DNA from: DASZHJ01 sp035581425
GTDB lineage: Bacteria > Pseudomonadota > Alphaproteobacteria > ATCC43930 > CGMCC-115725
Direction of reading: 5' to 3'
Assembly: GCA_035581425.1 (NCBI GenBank)
Contig: DATJVP010000187.1
Coordinates: 1-23,988, forward strand
Length of the DNA stretch: 23,988 bases
Translations under genes and position numbers: made by a program
The notes under the pieces: generated by a model
What the model was told of the DNA's origin: nothing
The model's database searches: none
Seen by the model: the letters and a program-made list of their open reading frames with translations, nothing else
Shown: positions 16,011 through 22,315 of the stretch, piece after piece
Numbering within the stretch: the stretch's first letter is position 1
How the letters are laid out: every line of letters begins with the position of its first letter

Positions 16011-16475
16011 TCAGCGCGGGCAATAAAGCGTCTTCTGCACCTCCGCGAGCACGGCGCTGTCGTACATCTTGCTGGCGCAGCTCGAATTGTAGCCCTCGAC
16101 CGCCTGGTTGTAGCGGGCGACGATTGCGGCATAGCCGGGCTCCACCTCGACCTGGTAGTGGTATTCCGCCGTATCGCGCTGCTCCAGCAATTGCCGGAAG
16201 GCCGCGATCGAGTTGGAGTCGTTGACGTTGACCTGCCCACGCTGGGATTCGGCCTGGGCGCTGAGGCGCTCGTAATTGGCTTTGGCAGCGTCGTAGTCCT
16301 GGCGCTGCCGATCGACGTCGCCCCGTAGCTGTCCCACGTTCTGGTTCATGCAGAGGCACGCCGCGATGTCCCGCGGCGAATGCAGCACCTCTTGTGCCGA
16401 CGCGCCTTGAGCGATCACCGCTGCAATCGAAGCGATCGAGATCGCGGCGAGCCGCCGAATTCTTGAGATCGTCAT
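16011..16475 (-). CDS. Exported four-cysteine coiled-coil protein of unknown function
   Basis: I do not recognise a family. The 154-residue protein starts at the ATG at 16475, which has AGAGAGGG a few bases upstream; an earlier in-frame ATG (16523) would put a charged extension before the signal peptide. Residues 1-27 are a clear Sec signal peptide ending ASA. The mature part has a CLC pair (Cys40, Cys42), a long polar helical stretch rich in Gln, Ala, Arg and Glu (about 47-125, broken near Pro113), and two more cysteines (Cys133, Cys152). An antiparallel helical hairpin held by disulfides in the periplasm is a reasonable guess. It lies 81 bp downstream of the DUF2336 gene in the same direction and may share its transcript. 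Confidence 0.75.
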   Translation of the reverse strand: MTISRIRRLAAISIASIAAVIAQGASAQEVLHSPRDIAACLCMNQNVGQLRGDVDRQRQDYDAAKANYERLSAQAESQRGQVNVNDSNSIAAFRQLLEQRDTAEYHYQVEVEPGYAAIVARYNQAVEGYNSSCASKMYDSAVLAEVQKTLYCPR

Positions 16476-16556
16476 GTGCCCTCTCTTGGCCTCGCCATTG
16501 CGCGGGCGTCGAAGCTTAGCCAATCGCTCCGAGGAAGAAAACAGCCAGTGGGCAGG

Positions 16557-17858
16557 TCAGGACCGCGCGGCCTCATGGGCGAGGTCGCCGAAGAATTCGA
16601 GCTGCCAGCGCATCGCATCTTCATTCATGGGATAGTGCCCGTCGCTCCGTGGTTGCAGCACGGCAGGCGGCTGGATCTGCCCGAGCTGAACCTGAATCTT
16701 GACCGCGGCACGCATGCTGAGGCCGCAGCGCCAAGCCAAAGCAGTGACACCTTTGGCGCTGTGCGCCCCGAGGACGCGGTCCACCAGCTCGAGTGGGAGA
16801 TCCCCGAGCACGGCGAGGGCTGCCCGCGCGAAGGCGCGGTCGTTGCCGAGCGCGGTTACGACCGCGGACTCGTCGAGCGCCCCGCTCGCATGAAGCGCCC
16901 GAGCCCGCTCGATCACCCTCGAGCTGGAGGATCTACCTGAGGCCGGTTTCTCCTCCGAACTCTGCTCCGTCTCGAGCCGCCGCATCACCACGGTGCGAAC
17001 CTCCTTGACGGTGATGGGGTCGAGATCCCGTCGCTCCGCCAGCAGCGTCAGGAGGTTTCCTGCGACGAAGCGGGCGAGCTTGCGGGCGGCATTCGCCGGC
17101 AGCAGCGGGCGCGTCACCAGCGGGCGGTGCCAGGCTATAACCTCTGGCGCGCGCTCGACGATCCGGTCGAGCGTCTCCTCGCGGATTTGCGCGCTCGGGT
17201 TCTCCAGGAGCGCGGCAATGGCGTCGGCGTCAGGACTTGTACCGATCGCGTCCGCCACGTCGGCCGGGAGGCGAGCACGCCGTGCGATCGCCGCGAGCGC
17301 GCCGGGGACTGGCGAGTTGCCGATGATCTCCAGCAGGTCCTCGTCGGTGAGCGCGGGCGAGAACTGCAGCACCGGCTCCGCCACCACGATCGCGCTGTCG
17401 CGTGCGAGGCTGCGGATCACGTCGGGCGGGGCATCGGCCACGTCCTTCAGCGTCTCCGCGATCACCTGCCGCACGCGCGGCATCTGGTCGCGCACGAGTA
17501 TCTCCAGCACCTCGTATGTCATCTCGCGCAGCCGCTCGTGCTGCTCCGAGCTGAGGCCGGGCGCCAACTGTGCGATCTTGCGCGCGAGATCGACGCGCAC
17601 CGTCTCGTCACGATCGTGCGCGAGAATCAGGTCCGCCTGCAACGGTGTCGCCTCGTTCGCGGCAACCGCAGCCCGGACCTCGGGGTCGGCGTCCGAGGCG
17701 AGATAGTAAAGAAGCTCGGGCCGGAGACGGGACTGACGGGCGAGCGCGCGCCGGTCGGCCGCCCCGCCGCTGGCGGCGACGCGCTTCGACTCCTCGTAGT
17801 CTATCGCCGGCTCGGCGCCGCGAAGGCTGCCCATCACGCGCTGGAGGAGCCCGATCAT
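16557..17858 (-). CDS. DUF2336 family protein with HEAT-like repeats
   Basis: A 433-residue soluble protein of the DUF2336 family, common in alphaproteobacteria and without an established function. The N-terminal two-thirds consist of short helical repeats of HEAT type, for example LASDADPEVRAAVAANEAT and LAHDRDETVRVDLARKIAQL, each with the Asp-x-x-VR turn. Near residues 260-310 the helices change to longer charged ones, followed by a Ser-rich linker (SSEEKPASGRSSSSR). The C-terminal part (about 310-433) is helical and contains VLGDLPLELVDRVLGAHSAKG. No signal peptide or membrane segment is visible. The start codon overlaps the diguanylate cyclase stop as ATGA, so the two products are probably made together and may interact. 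Confidence 0.87.
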   Translation of the reverse strand: MIGLLQRVMGSLRGAEPAIDYEESKRVAASGGAADRRALARQSRLRPELLYYLASDADPEVRAAVAANEATPLQADLILAHDRDETVRVDLARKIAQLAPGLSSEQHERLREMTYEVLEILVRDQMPRVRQVIAETLKDVADAPPDVIRSLARDSAIVVAEPVLQFSPALTDEDLLEIIGNSPVPGALAAIARRARLPADVADAIGTSPDADAIAALLENPSAQIREETLDRIVERAPEVIAWHRPLVTRPLLPANAARKLARFVAGNLLTLLAERRDLDPITVKEVRTVVMRRLETEQSSEEKPASGRSSSSRVIERARALHASGALDESAVVTALGNDRAFARAALAVLGDLPLELVDRVLGAHSAKGVTALAWRCGLSMRAAVKIQVQLGQIQPPAVLQPRSDGHYPMNEDAMRWQLEFFGDLAHEAARS

Positions 17859-19525
17859 CCCGTTACCGCCTCCGCGGCGATCGTGTCCAAATGGATGCCG
17901 CCCTTTCCGGATTTCTTGCGCACATACATTGCGCGGTCCGCGAGCGAGACCAGTGAGGCCGCGCTCTCACCGCCGCCGCTCGGGCATAGCACGAGGCCGA
18001 TCGAAACCGAGAGCGGCCGGTCGGGGTCTCCGGTGAGCGGGGCCAGCGCCTCCAGCGCCTCGCCGATCGCGCGCGCACGATCCTCGGCAGTCGCGGGATC
18101 GATGCCGTCGATCCAGACCACGAACTCGTCGCCGCCGAGCCGGGCAGCGAGGTCGCCCCCGCGCGTGTTCTCTCGGAGAATGCGAGCGAAGGCCTTGAGC
18201 GTCTCGTCGCCCGCGTCGTGGCCGCCGCGGTCGTTCACCAGCTTGAAATTATCGAGATCGAGATAGACGAGCGCGCCCGGCCGGCGCCTCGGCTCCGTGA
18301 TCCCAAACCGCCGATCGAGCTCCTCGAAGAAGGCGCGGTGATTGAGGAGGCCGGTCAGTCCATCTGTCCGCGAGAGCTGGAGGATGCGCTCGTGGTGGAC
18401 GATCTGCGCGATCGCAATGCCAAGCTGATCCGCCACGTCCATGACGATCGAGCGGTCGGCCTCGGCGAATGCGCCGTCCATCTCGGGACGCCAGAGCAGG
18501 ATCGCGCCGTTGGTGGAACCGCGATAGCGCGTCGCGAGGCCTACAAAGCGGAAGCCGTCCTGTCCCCGGTCGATCTCCGACGTGTCCGAAAGCTCCTGCT
18601 TTATCGCGTCCAAAACCGCGGTCGGCACCGCCTCGCCCCAGCGCGCGCCTTCCTCATGCCCGCCGTCCGGCCTTTGCCGCAGCACGATGCCGCCGGTTGC
18701 AGCTACGGCGAGGCCCGCGGCGCTCACTGCGGTGGCGAGCGCCCTGTGCGGCTCGATCTCGTCGCGCATCGTCCGTACGAGATGCGCCATCAGGCGGTCG
18801 CGGAGCCGCGCGCGGGCGAGCGCGTCGTCGCGTGCGCGCTCGGCAGTAAGATCGCGGCAGACGCCGCGCACACCTTTGCGCGTGCCGTTGCGGTTGAGTA
18901 CCGGCACTGCCGCAACACCGAGACAGGCGATGCCGCCGTCGGCGCGGCGGAACCAGAGATCTAGATCGGCGATGGCGCGCGTCGTGCGGAACACCTGGTT
19001 TTGCGATTCCGAGGGCTCCACCAGAAAATCGGCGGCCTTGCGGCCCAGCAGCTCGGCTGCGGACCAGCCGAGCGCGCCTTGCGGGGAGACGAAGACGAAA
19101 CCGCCCTCGGCATCAGTCTCCCACGCGAAATCGCTGGAGATCTCGACCAGGGCCTTGAAGCGCTGCCGGCTCTCGATGAGCGCCTCGCGCAGAGACGCCT
19201 CGACGCCGCGCTCTCCGATCAGCAGGATCACCTCGCCGCCCGCAAGCGGCAATACCATCGTCGCGCGGCTCCCTCCGAGATTGAGCGTCTCGAGCGCGGC
19301 CGCACCGCGCTCACGGGCCGCGACCGCGCTTTCCGCTGCCGCGCGCTCTGCCTCCGATAGCTCCGCCAGTAAATCACATGCGGGCGAATTGAGCCCGCGG
19401 ACCCTGCCTGCGGGATCGACCGCCAGCGCAGCGCCGGAATATCCGGCGATGGCCGCTTCCTCGATGATGAAGCGGCCCGGCGCCCTCGCGTCCGCGCGCC
19501 TGCCGCCCTTGCCGCCACTCCCCAC
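17855..19525 (-). CDS. Diguanylate cyclase with PAS and GAF-like sensor domains
   Basis: Makes cyclic di-GMP from two GTP. The 556-residue protein starts with a GTG at 19525, with GGAGAG four bases upstream. Order of domains: a degenerate PAS-like region (about 20-110), a PAS domain (about 122-235, with WETDAEGGFVFVSP and RGVCRDLTAERA), a GAF-like region (about 250-380) and a GGDEF domain (about 388-545). GGDEF at 464-468 is canonical, preceded by TDGLTGLLNHRAFFEEL and YLDLDNFKLVND. RGGD at 455-458 lies exactly five residues before GGDEF and matches the RxxD inhibitory site, so product feedback is expected. No membrane segment is seen, so the input is probably cytoplasmic. It is first of a likely operon with the DUF2336 gene. 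Confidence 0.94.
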   Translation of the reverse strand: MGSGGKGGRRADARAPGRFIIEEAAIAGYSGAALAVDPAGRVRGLNSPACDLLAELSEAERAAAESAVAARERGAAALETLNLGGSRATMVLPLAGGEVILLIGERGVEASLREALIESRQRFKALVEISSDFAWETDAEGGFVFVSPQGALGWSAAELLGRKAADFLVEPSESQNQVFRTTRAIADLDLWFRRADGGIACLGVAAVPVLNRNGTRKGVRGVCRDLTAERARDDALARARLRDRLMAHLVRTMRDEIEPHRALATAVSAAGLAVAATGGIVLRQRPDGGHEEGARWGEAVPTAVLDAIKQELSDTSEIDRGQDGFRFVGLATRYRGSTNGAILLWRPEMDGAFAEADRSIVMDVADQLGIAIAQIVHHERILQLSRTDGLTGLLNHRAFFEELDRRFGITEPRRRPGALVYLDLDNFKLVNDRGGHDAGDETLKAFARILRENTRGGDLAARLGGDEFVVWIDGIDPATAEDRARAIGEALEALAPLTGDPDRPLSVSIGLVLCPSGGGESAASLVSLADRAMYVRKKSGKGGIHLDTIAAEAVTG

Positions 19526-19576
19526 TGTGCTCTCCGAGCAGTCTACCCGTGCGGAATCTAGGGGAGAGCCGTTAGG

Positions 19577-19612
19577 AAAAAGTTGAGATTTCCGGCTCGG
19601 CAGCCGAGGCCG
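19577..19612 (-). terminator. Possible intrinsic terminator after the SDR gene
   Basis: On the minus strand a hairpin at 19593-19612 (8-bp stem with one bulge, 3-nt loop) begins 6 nt after the SDR stop codon. A run of five T follows, but only about 11 nt later (19577-19581). The distance makes it a poor textbook terminator, yet it is the only hairpin-plus-T signal in the window and sits where one is needed, before the cyclase gene. Confidence 0.35.
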
Positions 19613-19618
19613 CGCGGC

Positions 19619-20437
19619 TCAATCGAGGAAGATGTCCTGCTTCAGCGGCTTCGTGGGGTCGACGGCGTAGCGCGTCAGGTCCGTGATCCCCGCACGCTGC
19701 AGGACCTCGTCGTCGATGAAAAAGTTGCCGGTCGTCTCCCGGCTCGGGCGCGTCAGTATCCAATGCGCGGCGTCGGCGATGATCTCGGGCTTGCGCCCGC
19801 GCTCGGGCTCGGCGCCGGGGATCACCTGGAGTGCCGCCGTCGCGATGATCGTGCGCGGCCAGAGCGCGTTGATGGCGATACCCTCCGCGCGGAACTCCTC
19901 GGCCATGCCGATGGTGCAGAGGCTCATCCCGTACTTCGCGATGGTGTAGGCGACATGCGGGGCGAGCCACCGAGGATTGAGATTGATCGGCGGCGACAGC
20001 GTGAGGATATGCGGGTTCGCGGCCCTTTTGAGATGCGGCAGGCAGAGCTGCGAGCAGAGATAGGTCCCGCGTGTGTTGATCCCCAGCATGAGATCGAAGC
20101 GCTTGATCGGCGTCGCGAGGGTGCCGGTCGGGCTGATGGCGCTCGCGTTGTTGACGAGGATGTCGATGCCGCCGAAGCGCTGCACCGTCGCGTCGATCGC
20201 GGCCTGGACCTGATCCTCGAAGCGGATGTCCGTCATGATCGCGAGCGCCTTCCCGCCGGCAGCCTCGATCTCCTTCGCCGCAGTGTGGATGGTGCCCGGA
20301 AGCTTGGGGTGAGGCTCCGTCGTCTTCGCGGCGACTGCGACGTTGGCGCCGTCGCGCGCGGCACGCAGCGCGATCGCGAGACCGATGCCGCGGGATGCAC
20401 CCGTGATGAAGAGCGTCTTGCCCTTGAGATCCGCCAT
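19619..20437 (-). CDS. Short-chain dehydrogenase, HSDL2-like
   Basis: An NAD(P)-dependent oxidoreductase of 272 residues. The cofactor site is TGASRGIG (12-19), with VNNAS at 95-99 and Asn121 in GINTRGTYL. The catalytic residues are Ser148 in LTLSPPINLNP, Tyr164 and Lys168 in YTIAKYG. The SPPINLNPRW and YTIAKYGMS wording and the 16-residue Ser-Tyr spacing are those of the human HSDL2 group, linked to fatty-acyl metabolism, rather than of FabG. The physiological substrate is unknown. The ATG at 20437 has GGGAGG six bases upstream, but half of that site is inside a hairpin. Its neighbours (aceA, ScfR regulator, crotonase) suggest acyl-CoA metabolism. Confidence 0.93.
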   Translation of the reverse strand: MADLKGKTLFITGASRGIGLAIALRAARDGANVAVAAKTTEPHPKLPGTIHTAAKEIEAAGGKALAIMTDIRFEDQVQAAIDATVQRFGGIDILVNNASAISPTGTLATPIKRFDLMLGINTRGTYLCSQLCLPHLKRAANPHILTLSPPINLNPRWLAPHVAYTIAKYGMSLCTIGMAEEFRAEGIAINALWPRTIIATAALQVIPGAEPERGRKPEIIADAAHWILTRPSRETTGNFFIDDEVLQRAGITDLTRYAVDPTKPLKQDIFLD

Positions 20438-20446
20438 AGCCGGCCT

Positions 20447-20475
20447 CCCTCGCCTGTAGGGGTGACAGGCGAGGG
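20447..20475 (-). promoter_or_regulatory. 11-bp perfect hairpin overlapping the SDR ribosome binding site
   Basis: CCCTCGCCTGT (20447-20457) and ACAGGCGAGGG (20465-20475) are perfect inverted repeats around a 7-nt loop. In the SDR message the 3' arm ends in GGG, the first half of the GGGAGG ribosome binding site (20444-20449). Folding would hide part of that site. No T-run follows, so a terminator role is less likely than translational control or a symmetric protein-binding site. Confidence 0.5.
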
Positions 20476-20489
20476 ACGCTAGCGGGTTT

Positions 20490-20508
20490 CCGCTTTCCGC
20501 AGAAGCGG
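20490..20508 (-). other. Small hairpin just after the 92-residue protein gene
   Basis: CCGCTT (20490-20495) pairs with AAGCGG (20503-20508) around a 7-nt loop, 9 nt beyond the stop codon at 20518. No T-run follows. It may protect the 3' end of the aceA operon message or form a U-less terminator. Confidence 0.3.
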
Positions 20509-20517
20509 GATCACGGA

Positions 20518-20796
20518 CTAGCCTGCGCGGCGTGAGGGCGACGCATGCTGCCCGGCATCCAGCCGACTCAAGACGCGCTCGGAGCGCTCGATCGCGTCGT
20601 TGAGATGGCGCGGCCGTACGGGGTGAGCGACGGTCGCGCGCACGTGCTTCAGAAGGTGCCCGAGCTGATGGTGGAGCGTGTCAGCATCCTCGAGGGCCCG
20701 CGTCAGGCTCGCGAGGTATTCGTCGAGTTCGGGATCGCGGAACTTCGCGTGAAAGTCGATGGACTTCTCGTAGAGCTCATCGATGGCGCGTCTCAT
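20518..20796 (-). CDS. Small protein of unknown function co-transcribed with aceA
   Basis: I do not recognise this 92-residue protein. The ATG at 20796 has AGGAGAAG a few bases upstream, an excellent ribosome binding site, and lies 23 nt after the aceA stop; a longer frame to 21120 would run inside aceA and is rejected. The protein has no signal peptide or membrane segment and looks entirely helical: a charged N-terminus (MRRAIDELYEKSIDFHAKF), a Leu-rich middle with a His-rich stretch (LHHQLGHLLKHVR, 41-53), then an Arg/Ser-rich tail. The position strongly suggests co-expression with isocitrate lyase. A role as a partner or regulator of AceA is only a guess. Confidence 0.72.
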   Translation of the reverse strand: MRRAIDELYEKSIDFHAKFRDPELDEYLASLTRALEDADTLHHQLGHLLKHVRATVAHPVRPRHLNDAIERSERVLSRLDAGQHASPSRRAG

Positions 20797-20819
20797 GACT
20801 TCTCCTGTTGTGCTTGCGT

Positions 20820-22106
20820 TCAGTGGAACTGTGCGGCTTCGGTCGAGCGGTCGAGGGCGGTGGTCTCGGAGCGGCCGCCGGAAGCCGCGAGGTTGACGGC
20901 ATCGAAATAACCAGTGCCGACCTCGCGCTGGTGCTTCACCGCGGTGTAGCCGTGGCATTCGGCCGCGAACTCCGCTTGCTGCAGCTCGCAATAGCCGGCC
21001 ATGCCGCGCTCGCGGTAGGCGCGTGCTACCTCGAACGCGCCGTAGTTGAGACTGTGGAAGCCCGCGAGGGTGATGAACTGGAACTTGTAGCCCATCGCCC
21101 CGATCTCCTGCTGGAAGCACGCGATCGCGGCGTCGTCGAGATTGGCCTTCCAGTTGAAGCTGGGCGAGCAGTTGTAGGCGAGGAGCTTCCCCGGATAGCG
21201 CTTATGGATCGCCTCGGCGAAGCGACGTGCCTCCGCGAGATTGGGCCGTGAAGTCTCCCACCAGAGGAGATCGGCATAGGGCGCATATTCGAGGCCGCGC
21301 GCGATGCAGTAGTCGACACCCGCCCCGCGCTTGATGCGGTAGAAACCCTCTTCCGTGCGGCTCTCGCGGTCGATGAAGGGATGGTCGCGCTCGTCGATGT
21401 CCGAGGTGAGAAGCTGAGCGCTCTCGGCATCGGTCCGCGCCATCACAAGAGTCGAGGTGCCGCAGACATCGGCCGCGAGCCGCGCAGCATTGAGGGTCTT
21501 GAGGAAGCTCCGGATCGGGACGAGCACCTTGCCGCCGAGATGGCCGCATTTCTTCTCGGAGGCGAGCTGGTCCTCGAAATGGACGCCGGCCGCACCCGCC
21601 TCGATCATCGCCTTCATGAGCTCGAAGGCGTTGAGCGGGCCGCCAAAGCCTGCCTCAGCGTCGGCGACGATCGGCGCAAACCAGTAGGGGCCGCTCTTGC
21701 CCTCGAGATGCTGAATCTGATCGGCGCGCTGAAGCGCCTGGTTGATGCGTTTCACGGCCGCGGGAACGGAGTTCGAGGGATAGAGGCTCTGGTCGGGATA
21801 AACTTGGCCGGCGAGATTGGCGTCGGCCGCGACCTGCCAGCCCGAGAGGTAGATCGCCTCGAGTCCCGCCCGCACCATCTGCATCGCCTGGTTCCCGGTG
21901 AGCGCGCCAAGGGAGGCGACGTAAGGCCGCGTGTGGAGGAGTTTCCAGAGCCGACGCGCGCCCAATTCGGCGAGCGTGTGCTCGATCCTGATCGAACCCG
22001 AGAGCCGCGCTACCTCCGCCGTGCCGTAATCGCGGCGGATACCGTCGAAGCGCCGCCCGTGGAGCGCGTCAGGTGTTGCGGGAATACCGTGGTCGAGGGG
22101 GCTCAT
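20820..22106 (-). CDS. aceA: Isocitrate lyase
   Basis: Splits isocitrate into succinate and glyoxylate, the entry step of the glyoxylate shunt needed for growth on acetate or fatty acids. The ATG at 22106 gives 428 residues, close to the 434 of E. coli AceA, and has CGGAGA upstream. The open frame continues to 22406 but would cross the promoter region and antisense regulator sequence, so that start is rejected. The active-site signature KKCGHLGGKVL carries the catalytic Cys. LTGNQAMQMVRAGLEAIYLSGWQ, FGGPLNAFELMK and YNCSPSFNWK are also standard. It is divergent from a ScfR-type regulator and followed by a 92-residue protein gene. Malate synthase is not in the window. Confidence 0.97.
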   Translation of the reverse strand: MSPLDHGIPATPDALHGRRFDGIRRDYGTAEVARLSGSIRIEHTLAELGARRLWKLLHTRPYVASLGALTGNQAMQMVRAGLEAIYLSGWQVAADANLAGQVYPDQSLYPSNSVPAAVKRINQALQRADQIQHLEGKSGPYWFAPIVADAEAGFGGPLNAFELMKAMIEAGAAGVHFEDQLASEKKCGHLGGKVLVPIRSFLKTLNAARLAADVCGTSTLVMARTDAESAQLLTSDIDERDHPFIDRESRTEEGFYRIKRGAGVDYCIARGLEYAPYADLLWWETSRPNLAEARRFAEAIHKRYPGKLLAYNCSPSFNWKANLDDAAIACFQQEIGAMGYKFQFITLAGFHSLNYGAFEVARAYRERGMAGYCELQQAEFAAECHGYTAVKHQREVGTGYFDAVNLAASGGRSETTALDRSTEAAQFH

Positions 22107-22150
22107 CGCGTTCTCCGGGTGAGAGGGAATGACCTGTTGCGGCGCAATAT

Positions 22151-22186
22151 CCGCCAAAAAACGCGAGTCTGCCGTCCAAAAACGCG
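22151..22186. repeat. Tandem element in the aceA upstream region, two copies 21 bp apart
   Basis: Two near-identical 15-mers, CCGCCAAAAAACGCG (22151-22165) and CCGTCCAAAAACGCG (22172-22186), are in the same orientation with a 21-bp period, two helical turns. The nearer copy is 45 nt from the aceA start codon, where promoter or activator sites are expected. The regularity suggests binding sites on one face of the helix. Confidence 0.4.
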
Positions 22187-22210
22187 CGGAAAGGCCAAGA
22201 AAAGGGTGCG

Positions 22211-22242
22211 CTTGTAAAATCTTTACAAAGCTTGCTTGTAAA
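22211..22242. promoter_or_regulatory. Putative ScfR operator array between aceA and its regulator gene
   Basis: Three copies of one element: CTTGTAAA (22211-22218), TTTACAAA (22222-22229) and CTTGTAAA (22235-22242), separated by 3 and 5 bp. The first two form the inverted repeat TTGTAAA-ATC-TTTACAA. RamB and PccR, relatives of the adjacent regulator, are known to bind TTTGCAAA-type octamers, PccR as a pair four bases apart; each copy here differs from that octamer at one or two positions. Assigning these as the regulator's sites is inference. A weak promoter-like pair for the regulator gene (TTGCTT at 22232, TGAAAT at 22254, 16 bp apart) overlaps the array, which would allow autoregulation. 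Confidence 0.55.
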
Positions 22243-22315
22243 CTGAACCATTGTGAAATGTCCGCGCTGGGTTCATGCTTTCGCATCTGCGAGATAGGAC
22301 GCGAGGCTTTGGGCG

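Noticed and set aside
20797..21120. Longer version of the small aceA-linked gene
   Set aside because: The extension is the wrong frame of aceA. The ATG at 20796 has a strong ribosome binding site.
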